From positions 25,212,871 through 25,276,870 of the forward strand of contig CM048557.1 of NCBI GenBank assembly GCA_026413225.1: a stretch of 64,000 nt of DNA. The letters are read 5' to 3'. Made by a program: the position numbers and the translations under genes. This document shows positions 48,801 to 60,800 of this stretch, in pieces. The DNA is from Otis tarda. Taxonomy: Eukaryota; Chordata; Aves; Otidiformes; Otididae. The notes beneath the pieces were generated by a model, which had not been told where the DNA came from, searched no databases, and saw only the letters and a program-made list of their open reading frames with translations. Numbering within the stretch: the first letter of the stretch is position 1; the number at the start of each line of letters is the position of its first letter.

Positions 48801-51800
48801 AAGAAAATAGGTTTTTGCAATTGCAATTTAAGATATATAGTATTTCAGCAGTAGATACTCTTAATAATTTCTTTTGTGAGAAATTTACTTGCCGCCTCTT
48901 AGAATTTATGTGCCTGAATAAACTAAAATAGGTTCAAAATTAAAGCATAGTTTGAATTGGATTCTCAGATTGCAACGTTGTTTGAAGTACAGACTTAAAA
49001 TATGGACATATTGTGAATGCTGAGTGGCCAGAAAACCTCTGAACAGACAAACTGTAGTTGAATGAACGTAACTTCTTACCTTTTAAAATTGTTCTAATTA
49101 GGAGAATATCTTACCTTATGGACTGTTGAAATGTCTTGCAGGTGGATTCGCCAATGAATTTGAAGAACCCACATGATTTGGTAATACTAATGAGACAAGA
49201 AACAACAGTTAACTACCTCAAAGAGCTGGAGGTAAAGCATAACATCAAGTATTGACTAATTTTTGAAAATACAAATTTTTTGTCATAAGCTTTTTAGTGA
49301 TAGATTTAGATGGGGAACTAAAGTCATTATTGTGCTTCAGTTCATGAATTGTGCTTCAGTGAAAGGATGAAGCATTATTCAGATCTCCAGAATTTTGTGT
49401 CTCAGGTTTGCTGAATTGGTTATCGTTGTCCCCAGCTGCATCATTGCCTGTTATCCATAAACCCTAACATTTTTAAGTAAAGTCACTTAGATAGTGGATT
49501 CTGTAGCTACTGTGTTCCAGAACTATTTGTAGAAGTGTTGTCTTAGACTTATTATAGCTGCTATTTAGAGTACAGCCTGTAGGCCATTAATTTATCTCAG
49601 CTCCTCTCTGGGTTTTTCAAGCTGTTCTTTCCATTGCTCTTTCTAGGACACAGAGATCAGGTCACCTCTGTTTTTCTTCAAACCCATTTTTTATTGAAAA
49701 AGGGTCTGAAAACACTCTTCTGAAAGGTCTTTAATGAACTTCAAACTCATAACTTAAACTAAAGTTTAAGTACTATATGGGCTGGGCAAGCTAACAGTTC
49801 ACAACCTTTCTTCTGCCCATGCATGTCTTTCTCTTGTGCCAGCTTTGGCTTTTTCAAATTAGCATGACTAGCTAACTGGAAAGCTTGATGAGCCCCAGAC
49901 GTAGCTTTAGGTGAATAGGAGAAGTGGAAGAGGCGAAAGAAAGCAGGACTGCCCCTTATGTGACTATATTCAGCCAGTCTTTCTCATCAAGGTATACTTG
50001 TTTTGTGATAGTGGACATTTTAGCTATAGACAGAGCAACAGTTGTAAGCTTTTCAGAACAAGAGTTGTAGGTTTGGAAACGACTAATGTAGAATTTGTGG
50101 CATACAAATAACTTTCAGCAGAAGTTATCTATTGTAAGATCTTGTAAGAGTTGCTGCTACTGTATATATCTCTAGTATTGCATAGTAGTGTATTATCAGA
50201 TGTGTATGGTTTTAATTAAAAATGCAAATTTTCTTCTCATTTCTCGTATACAAATCCTTATGATATGTAACAGGCTTTCAATTTGCAGACCTAGGTCTGA
50301 ATTAAATACAGCTTACTGATTGGGACAGATCGTTAGTCCATTGATTGCTTATAGTAATCAGTACCTATGAGCTTTATAGGCTGAAAGGTAGCTCCTAAGG
50401 CACTTCGAAAGCTGATCTATAGAAATTATTTTCAGTCTCAATTCTTGCATTAGCCTGCCACCTCACTTGTACTTAACACACTGAATGGTTAAGAAGATCA
50501 TTTTGTTTGCAATCTCTGATATTATTTCCATGAGGTCTTACAGTAGAGGAGAAGAGTCCAAATATGGAAAAGTTGACATACTGTTAACAATTATGGTAGG
50601 CCATTCAGAAAAAGTAGATATGAATTTGGAATGCTATTAGCCCTCTTTTTAGGTACAGCAGGAGAAATAAGGGCCTGTTCAAGTCATATTATCTCTATTG
50701 AAAGTATTTATATTCCATCTAAATAAAAAAAATGTCCTACAGATGTTCTAAAATGTAGAGAAATATTCCCAAAATATGAAGAGAGTATTTTCTATTTTCT
50801 TCAAATGGACTTAGTTTTAAGAAAAAAGTTGGACTGTTCAACTCCTAGCAACTGTAACATTTGCTTTCAATATACATTCTTCTGTTTCCTTTTCTTTATT
50901 CCTACAGAAACAGTTAGTTGCTCAAAAGATTCATATAGAGGAAAATGAGGACAGAGACACAGGGCTGGAACAAAGGCATAATAAAGAGGATCCGGACTGC
51001 ATTAAAGCAAAGGTGCCGTTGGGGGACCTAGATCTATACGATGGCACGTACATCACCTTAGAGAGCAAAGATATCCGGTAATAAGATGCTTTATATTTTA
51101 AGATTCTGACTGAATGAAAAAAATAAACAAAACATCTAAATGCCATTAAAAATAAAAATACTATCACTGTCTGTTCTTTATATGACAGTTGTTTTATTTT
51201 GTGTTAGTATGAAAGAAAATTGAAACAGCCTCTGCCACTAATATACGAACGGGTACAACACAGAAATGCTGTCTCCCCCAAACTGTCCATGTTAGCCCTA
51301 CCCTGAAATTTCTCCGTTCTGTTCCCAGCCTCCCAGTTAGTTCTGCCATTGTAACTCTGTGCTGATATGACCAGAAGTGAATTAAGCTGAAGTGCATCAT
51401 GGAGAAGGGGGTTGAATTTGCTTGAGTGTGCTTTGAGTGTTTTGATCTAGATACACTTCTTGTAGTGGGAACTGTCTTGACTTAAATTTGAATGAAATTC
51501 TGTTGATTACCAAGCTGTTGAACCTTCTGGTCATACACATATTGCTGTGTTTAGCAAATAAAGGGTGTGTGGACAGTCTGCTTGACATTCAGCTTCATTG
51601 GTAATTCATCTTCAGGGCTGACTGGTTATTTTGTCCAGTTTTTTTTTTTTTTAACGTAATCAGATGAGTACTTGAAGTGGGAAAAGATTAATTTTATCCT
51701 CAGATACCTTCATTTGGACTTCTCACTAATACCTGAGATTTGTTTGTTTCAGTTGAAGAGTCTTCTAATCTGCATGCATTGCCATTTGCCTGGCAAGTCG

Positions 51801-54800
51801 TTAATCGTAGTAGTGATACACTAGGTTGACGCTCATGCATTTTGGAGGCTATCCAAATGTTGATGTTTTCTTTAAGGCAGACAGAAATGTATTTACTTTA
51901 TCCTACAGTGATAACATCCTGATACAACTGAAATCTGGGAAGACATCAGAAATTATCTAATGTGCTCAAACACAGTATTTTTGTAATGGTCAAATCAGAA
52001 TACTGTGTCAACTACAATATTGTCTTTTATGAACTTTAGCAGTATTTTAATCTGGAGTTTGCTGTGTTACATTGTTATGTCCTCAGCCCTGAAGACTATA
52101 TAGACACAAAGTCGCCTGTGCCTCCAGACCTGCAGCAGCCAGACTGTACAAAAGTTCTAGATCTTCCATACAGCATTCATGCTTTTCAGCACTTACGGGT
52201 AAGCAAGCAAATGCAAGTATGGTTTTTTCCCCCATCAGGAATAGAAATAGAAAACTTAGTGGCAGTTCTTAGTCAAGGTTGAAAGGTATTGTAATCTTTC
52301 AAGACTGTTGCAAACTTTTTTTTAAACCACAGTTGTGTCCCGATTAAAGTACCTTTAGGTACACTTTAGGATGACAGTTCCATCAGTTACGTAGATCTTG
52401 TTTCTCTCTTGTTGTTGTTTGCCTTATTGTAGAGAGCAGTTTTACGAAAATTGAGTATTTTATTTTTGTAACACACATTTCATTAGTAAAATGGTAGCTT
52501 TCACTGTAAATACTTCTAACTTGTCAATAGTTTCAGTTGAAAATTGGAGAGTTCTGAGCAGGGTTGATGACCTGTATGAAGATTCAGGGTCAGAAAACTG
52601 CAGGCTTGTCTGTAGTTCCTAACATACTCGACTGTCTCTTTGGTATCTGAATGCCAAGCACTAACCCAGAGTGTGAGATAATTGTTCTTTACTAATACAC
52701 AGTTCATCTGCTTTAGAAAGATTATAGTGGAAGTGCAGTGCAAAAATTGTTTTTGTCAATGGTATTATATGAGCAAATTTTCTAATGCGGATGCAGCTTT
52801 AGTGCTTCTGTCTTGATGCTTATTTTATTACAAGTCTTCAAAATAAATTAATCTACAAATAAGGATTTCCTTACAAACAAAACAGGAACTGAAGTGTTTT
52901 AGCTCTGTTCCTGGGTCTGGATGTACTTTTGAAACAAGTAAGTTTGCTGTTGGAGAAGGAAGGAAGAGAAGAGATGTGGGGACGCTTCCATAGTGTGCAT
53001 GTAACCTGAGAAACACGAGTTAAGTGCTTCAGTGGGCATTAGTGAAATCAACAGCTGCCATATATACAGTGCTACCAGAAATGTATATTTCTCCTATAGA
53101 ATTCACAAGCAGAGGCTGCTTTTAGCGACTTCTGGTGTTTGCCTGTCTGTAATATATATGTTCTATGGTTCTATTCTATATATCCATCTGTCAAAGATGA
53201 CATTATCCTGTCAAGTCCCTAAGATCTTGATATAAAAATATAATAGGAATGTAAAATAAGCAAGCTGTAAATTTTCCTGGGAGTCATGCTGTTTGTGTAT
53301 TTCTCTACTTTTAGTTAAAGTGTCAGTGAATACCTATATTCAATTTTTATTTTAGGGTGTCCAAGAAAGAGTTAATCTTTCCGCACCCTTGTTACCGAAA
53401 GAAGATCCAATCTTCACATACTTATCACGGAGGCTGGGAAGAAGTATAGAGGAAATAGGTCATCGTATTTATGACGGACTAATGAAGGTATGAAACTGTA
53501 ATGTTACTGTACACACAAAAAGAGTGCTAGAAAGGTCTCATGAGATTAAATATGCCTGGTACATGCGGTCAGATCCAGTACTAGTTTTGCACATATATTT
53601 CTTGTTTACAATACTGTTAAGAAAGGCAGACTAAAAACATTTTCTGCTAGGCAAACAGAGGTAGGAGAAGACATCAGCAAAGCCAGTGAACAGATACTTA
53701 CTATCATCTTCAATGACTCATGTATTTGTGTGGTCTAGCAAGCCACATTCATTGCTCTGTCAAGGTAGTAAGAGCTTTTAAACAAAAATGCAGGTACTTA
53801 AAAGAACAAAGAAGAAACAATAATACTGACAGGTCTATGTTTTTATTAAATGCCTTTCTGAAAAATATAGGAACTCTAGCTGAACTCCAGCTAAGCTGCT
53901 GGTGCTTAGACTACTGTCACTTCTCATTTAATCTCATTTTGAATTTTTACCTGTCTGAAAGGCAGAAGTTCTGCTTCTTTAATACATTTATATGAGAGTT
54001 CATTCTTCCTGAACACTCACACATGTTGCCAGATGGCGCCTTTCCAGAGGAAGAGGATAACTTAGAGCAGGTTTGGTGCTCTGCTTTCCATCCCATAATA
54101 ATTAAAGCCCTGGTTAACATTTTAGTTCATGTCTTAGTAGTTAGTACAGTCCATGTGTTTCTCTTTACCACAGAACTCTTCTTCCTGGGTACTCTATAAT
54201 ATGGCTTCTTTTTACTGGCGAATAAAGAATGAGCCATATCAAGTAGTAGAATGTGCCATGCGTGCCCTTCATTTTTCTTCAAGGTAAGAATTGCTAATAA
54301 AGATTTCTTTTCAGATTACTTTTCTAGTTATCCTAATTAGTAAAGAGGTTTTAGTTTCTAAGACTGTATGCTAAGTAATAATCCATGTTACTTGTTCTTA
54401 GTTTTTATGTGCTGTACTAGGCATATATATAATTTAGACATTTTCTTATCAAATTGCATATTTAATATGTGACTGAAGAATGATCATGTTGCATGATTCT
54501 TACACAGTCTGACCTTCTTTTAATGTCTATTTTTTCTTTTTTTTCTTTTCATTTTCTTTTCTTCTTTTAGGCAAAATAAAGATATTGCACTGGTAAATTT
54601 GGCAAATATTCTGCACCGGGCTCATTTCTCTGCAGATGCAGCTATTGTGGTCCATGCAGCTCTGGATTACAGTGACTTCTTTACCAGCTATTACACTTTG
54701 GGAAATATATATGCAGTAAATACTATCTTTATTTTCCAAGATTTGTAGATTATTTAATCTTTCTAGCTTGAATTGTAATGCTTTACTCTTTTACAATGTA

Positions 54801-57800
54801 TCTTGTGTTCCACATACATTTCACACTCGATGTTTAAGATTCTGCAAGATCTTTTCATCCAAAAGTCTGTCTTTCAGCTATCTGCATGTGGCAATAAATG
54901 TCAGGGAAATTCTCCTGCAGCCTCCCTTTAGCATATATAGTGGCTTGAGTTTCAGAAACAACAGTCTACTTGTTACCACAAATTAAGATTTGAGTTAATG
55001 ACTTCCTAAAAAAAATTGAATATTTTTTATTAAATATTACTGAACAATGGCTAATTCTCTCTCTTGGTCATTCTTCAGATGCTTGGAGAGTACAACCACT
55101 CAGTCCTGTGTTATGATCATGCTCTACAGGCCAAACCAGGGTTTGAGCAAGCTGTAAAAAGGAAGCATGCTGTCCTATGTCAGCAAAAACTTGAGCAAAA
55201 ATTGGAAGCCCAGCATAGGTAACTAAAGAAGTGTCCTAGTGGCAGTTCATACAATCTTACTTTTGTTATTCTGTTGCAGCAATTATTTACATTTCAAATA
55301 GAATAATGATTTTCAACTTTCTGTATTTCTTTGACTATGCAATAAAATTATTCATAAGGATACTTTAAGAAACCCAAAGTTGAAAATGTGCAAGACTGTA
55401 GGAAAAGCTGATATTTTAAAAAGCTTTCGAAGTAAATCTTTTCTGCTGTTGAATTTTGAAGATCACTTCAGCGAACATTAAATGAATTGAAGGAATATCA
55501 GAAGCAGCATGACCATTACCTTAGGCAGCAAGATGTTTTAGACAAGTACAAGCTCATCCAGGAGGAACAAATCTTGAGGAACATCATTCACGAGACACAG
55601 ATGGCAAAAGAAGCTCAATTAGGTACAACTTTTTAGAGTTCATGCTCATTATAGCAATGAAGAATTGCACATATTCACATTAACGTAAAGACATAACTTC
55701 TATATATACAAAGGTAGCCCTGAGTGCCTATTGTGTTTTGCATGTTAAAACAAGGGATTGCAATGTATTCTTGAACAGGGTGTTGGCTTTTTGGGTGTTT
55801 TTTGGTTTGTTTGGGGTTTTTTTGAGTCCTCCAAAGATGGAATTTTCTTTGTGCTGATTAAATAAATAGAAAGAATTGACCAAATTGAGGGGTTGACTTG
55901 TATATTGGCTATATGCTGTCTTTATCTCCTCAGAAACCTCAGTTATATAGTAGAAAAAAAAATGTTTTGTGCTCTGCAGGGAACCATCAGATTTGTAGAC
56001 TGGGCAACCAGCAGCATAGCTTGCATTGCCAGTGGGACCAGCCTGTTCGTTATCACCGTGGAGACATTTTTGAAAATGTGGAATATGTTCAGGTTTGTCT
56101 GTGAATTGATACCACGGCTTTAAGTTGCATCTCATTTGCCTTATTAGCAAAATAGGCAAAGCCTCTTTGAGGCTTGACAAAGAGGTAATTACAGTGAGAA
56201 ATCATTTAGTCTGTTTCCAGAGTGTAAAATATTTAATACTAGTTTCTTTTCCTAGTAATGCAAGCTGAGATCAGCTATGAATTATAGAAATTCACAGTTT
56301 ATTGTATAAGACTTTATTTTACTTAGAAGAGAGAACTATTAGAATTATTTGAATTGAAAAACTTTATTTTATTCCAAAGTCTTACTTTCCTATGAGATAT
56401 CAGCCACTTCTATATTCATTCCTTTGCTTTTTCGATCTGCATAGAACAACCAAGTATTCCTTTCTAGTAGGTACAAGAATCCTCACTTGAGGAATTACAG
56501 CTTTTTCTTACATAATTATACTACATTTCAGGCATACTGGCAGGAGCATAACATGTTTCATTTTCCAGTTTAAGTTTCCTTCATAGAGGACAAGAAAAAG
56601 CATTAGGTAACTAATGCTAATGAAGAGGCAAAGGTTTTCTAAGAAGTTAGTTTTCTAATGTACGTGTGGTATATGGAACAAGAATTATTCTTTAGTGGAA
56701 AGAATATTCCAATATAACAGCTTAGAAGTTTATTTACAATAATATTGTATCAATCACTTATCTCTATGGCTATAAAATGGATTATAATTTCTTTGTGTTT
56801 ATTACACTGTCATATGTCCCAAGCTACTCCTACCAGAAGGAGCACAAAACTGCTGTAAGCAAATAACAGATGTAAGAGCAGAGCTCAATGGTGCTGAATC
56901 TAGTGAGTGCTTTTGCAGGCCAAAAATAAGGTGTTAGCTTGGTTTTGTGAATATTTGCAGACTGGATATCTTGAACTAGCACAGCAAGGAAATCTGATAC
57001 AGCAATACCGAAAAGTTTTGGAAGCGGGATATATACTAATACTGAAAATCTAGAATGAAAGCTACCCAAGCAACACAGCTGCTCTGTTAGAACTGCAGAT
57101 AAAGATTATTGTTTCATTTATTTTGTAATGTGGAATGTGTTCTGGAGTTTCCCCTTAACTAGTTTAAGAAACAGGAATAATAATTTTTAATTATGCTATG
57201 TTTTCATCTTGGATTTCTTCCTATTATAGTAATCATAAATTCAGATTATCAAGATAATTTAGCAAGCCATGAGTCTTAGTAACTCTGACTTGAACTAGAG
57301 CTATGTGGTTTAGATATGTAGATTTTGTTTGTGGTCTAAGAGAAACGTTTGCTTGGTACCTTTTAGCATTTTTTCTTTTGTGATTTGCACTTCAGTTTTC
57401 ATTGTTGGCTTATTTACAATGTGAATATTACTTTTCCATGGTGTAAGTGGATCAAGAAGCTTAAGTTTCCTTTTTTTTTTTTCTGCTATCTGCATTTCAG
57501 CTCATCAGTGAGGCTTAACTACATAAATGGTGGGGGAAAATGTGCAGAAATTGAATGAGTATTATACTATCTCTTTTCCTTATTAAATATTGTTTTTCTG
57601 TTGTTTTTAGTTTGGTGAAGACTCTTCAACTTCTAGTATGACATCTGTGAATTTGGATCTTTATGCAAACCAAAGTGACCACAGCCAATCCTTGCAGTCT
57701 TCCCCTGTTGCTCGTTCTATCATTTCAGTGTGGAGTGTAGAATCCAACAGAGTGAGTGAACGGGATAAGCTTTGCCCTTTTGAAGAGGAGTTGTGAAAGA

Positions 57801-60800
57801 GTAAATCTTTTCCTTGTTTATGTGAAACTTAGCATTTGGACTACAGTTTTGATGTGTGGCAGCACTGGAGAATGTAGCATTCTGAATTTCTTCAACACAT
57901 AAGCATCTCTGTAGTTTCTCTGTACCAGTTTCCCATCATTTGAAACTCTACTACAGTGCAGAGGGGGTTGTTCTTAGCTACCTTTGCCAACATCTGCTGC
58001 AAATAAAGCAGTACAGCTGAGTAAAGATAGAAAACTGAACTTCTGTTATTCCAGAAAAGATGCAAAAATAAAAGTTTTAAAGATCTCTACTCTTCTTCCT
58101 CCAGATTATTCCTTATGTTCTTATTAGCTTATTAATTAGAATATTAAAAATGTTGAGAAAATAATAAGAATTAATTCTTTTCCCACTTAGGACAAACAGC
58201 ATATTCTTTGGCCTCAGCGATCAGAGTGCATGAAGTCTTTTCCCAAAATTCCTGATCCAGAAGAACTGCCAACTTACTTCCTACCTCCAGAAAATAGGGG
58301 ATTCAGGCAAGTACTGATTTTTAAAAATTATACTTGTCAATCTTCACACTAATGCCTTAATGAGCATTTTCTTTCTGGAGAGGATGGGTACAATTAGTAA
58401 TCAACAGCACAGATGTGTTTAGACCTCTTTCTCTGGCCATTCCATAGAAGGAGTAGGGTGTTTTCCTTTATTGTTGTCTTTACTGTAACAGATCCAATTT
58501 CATGGTGATTCTTCCCTGACTGTTAGTATAAGTTGAATACATGAAATATCTACAGTATTACTAAGAGAATGAGAATTTAAGCACAAGTCTGAATGTCTTC
58601 TAGAGTATATTTTAAAAAAAAAAAAAAGACCTTGAGAGAGAGAGAATGGGGTAAGTATCTATTTATTAACTACAATTAACTGTTGTGCATTGCATACTTC
58701 CTCCTAGCTTTAGTTGTAACAGAAAATTGTGAAGACCAGAAAATACTAAAAAAGGATTAGGAGTGGAAAGCCCTGGCTTTATTCCTTTGGGACAGAGGTA
58801 GAAAACCAACTTAATGGTAGAATAGTTGGTAATACTTGTTAATATATAGGATAAAATAAATGTCTGTGCTGCAATAGCTACCTTACGTAGATCAATGCAG
58901 TTTCATAGTAGACTCTCGCTTAACATTATAAGCTTTCTTCTCCTAGTCAGATAATTCTAGTATTGAGCATGTGTAAAGCAAAGATTCCCATCCACAAATG
59001 TCCTGAAGCTTCTTTTGACAAAAACGATGTTCAGCTTAAGATGTTGTTCCCAAATAATTTAGCTACCTCTTAATGTTTTTTAAATCAGTTTCAGTTATCT
59101 GTTTAGTCCTAAACTTCATACAATCCTTGTTAGCATAATATGAGAACCTTCTGTGTCTTATCTCTACTGCATTGTCCATTATTTACAGGTAGTCTGTGCT
59201 TAAAAATGCAAAATAAAGACCTTATTTATTGATGACTTTTCAAGGGAAGGGTGGTCCTTGAACTCTCCTGGTTTGCAGCTCATGTCTTGTGGCAGTTTAC
59301 AATATGAGACTTGTCAGTTGATACGTAGCCAATTCTTACATTTATGTGTGAGTGACATGCAGCACATGCTATTAATTTGTCTTGATTTTCCTTATTGCTA
59401 GAGTTCAGCCAATCCTGAGTATCCTAAGTGATGCTGTCGAGCATGGAGAAACCCAGGTACCAGACTGTTCTTCCATTACTGATGCTCGTAACAACGAATC
59501 TCTAAACCTACTCATCAAGGAACTAGACAGTAATCTAGATTTGAAATTCAAGATGCCAGACGATCAAGCAAGACAAGTAAGACACATCTTGTCATTGGTT
59601 TTCTTCCATTTTAAAGTACCCCTCTTTATTGCCTTAAGAATCTTACTCAGAACATGAAAGGTTCTGATATTTAAAAGATTACATGGTATCGCAAGCCAAT
59701 CAGTACTTCCAAAACAGGGGAGCAAGTGCTTTCTAATAGGGCGGGAGAAAGGGAGAACTTGTCACTCAGCATAAGACTTGTTGTCTGACTTCTTTCAAAT
59801 GCTGACCAAAAGCACCCAGAATAGGAAATGTAATTTACTATTTAAAATTACTGCTTTATTTTAAAACTTCTAACAGTCACTTGACATGATTCATTTTCTT
59901 GGGGTTTCCAATAACTACTGTATTCTACCAAGTTGGTAACTTTAGGCCAAAATTAGTCCATCATATTACTTTCTGGAAATTGAATGCTTTACTTGTTACA
60001 TGTTCACACCTTCTATTTAGAACAATTTTTCCTTTTCCTCCCCCACCCTCCCCTTTACTGCAGGGGAGACTTAGGGAAGTGAGACTTGAGTGACCCGTGT
60101 AGATATCTACTGTAAAGTTTCTTCAGTTGTTTAAAAAAAAAAAATATTTAAATCTTTGTTGTCCAGGTCTTGCATTCTCGTATCAACAATCAAACTATTA
60201 CACTGGCAAAGATAGGAGCGTTTCTAGATCATGCCATGAAAAAGGTATGTAAAAAACTGAAGTATGAGATAAATTCTGAATTCTTATTTGAGATTTGTTT
60301 TATACTTCTAAAGAAGTCGGTCAGTGATGTGCAATAAATAAGCTTATTTACTGCCTGTAACTGAGATGAAACTAACTTAAAAATCCATGTTTACAAGTAA
60401 AGCGTGAACATCTAGAGAAGTATCCATTTAATTTAGCTTAGTGTGGACCAAAAAGCGCTTTAGTTAATTGTTCTTGTAGTGACTGCAGGACATGGAGCAG
60501 CAATACATTAGGTAATCGTGGCCGCTGTTTAATTAACTGAGAGAAATAGCCTGGAACTACTCCTTGATCTTTCACCTCTTCCTACATGCCTGGTTTTTGC
60601 TCTTCCTCCTCCTCACTAGCCTGCCTTCCCCTCCCCCACCCCCCCGCCAAAGAAACCAACCCTCTGTCAATCTTCTGTTAGGATAATTAGTACTCTAGGG
60701 CAAAGAATGTACATCTGTATGACACCCAGTGGAATGCCACCTCCATCTTGCGTGGGGCATTTGAGAGTCATCACAAGTCAAATAACAGGAAGCATTGAAA

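Larger units (their letters stand above)
33826..49141 (+). other. TTC17: TTC17 intron 1 (15.3 kb)
   Basis: GT-AG intron, by far the largest in the window. It contains CR1 copies at 35600-36128 (+), 36765-37660 (-) and 39341-39980 (-), plus several poly-T runs. The remaining sequence has only short frames with no recognisable product, so no nested gene is called. Confidence 0.85.

Noticed and set aside
33826-49141. A nested gene inside TTC17 intron 1
   Set aside because: All frames are short, overlapping or derived from CR1. No splice-linked conserved coding block was found.
58307-58312. A standard GT donor 4 bases downstream of the GC donor of TTC17 exon 12
   Set aside because: It would shift the frame and give a stop early in exon 13, and it loses the similarity to human.
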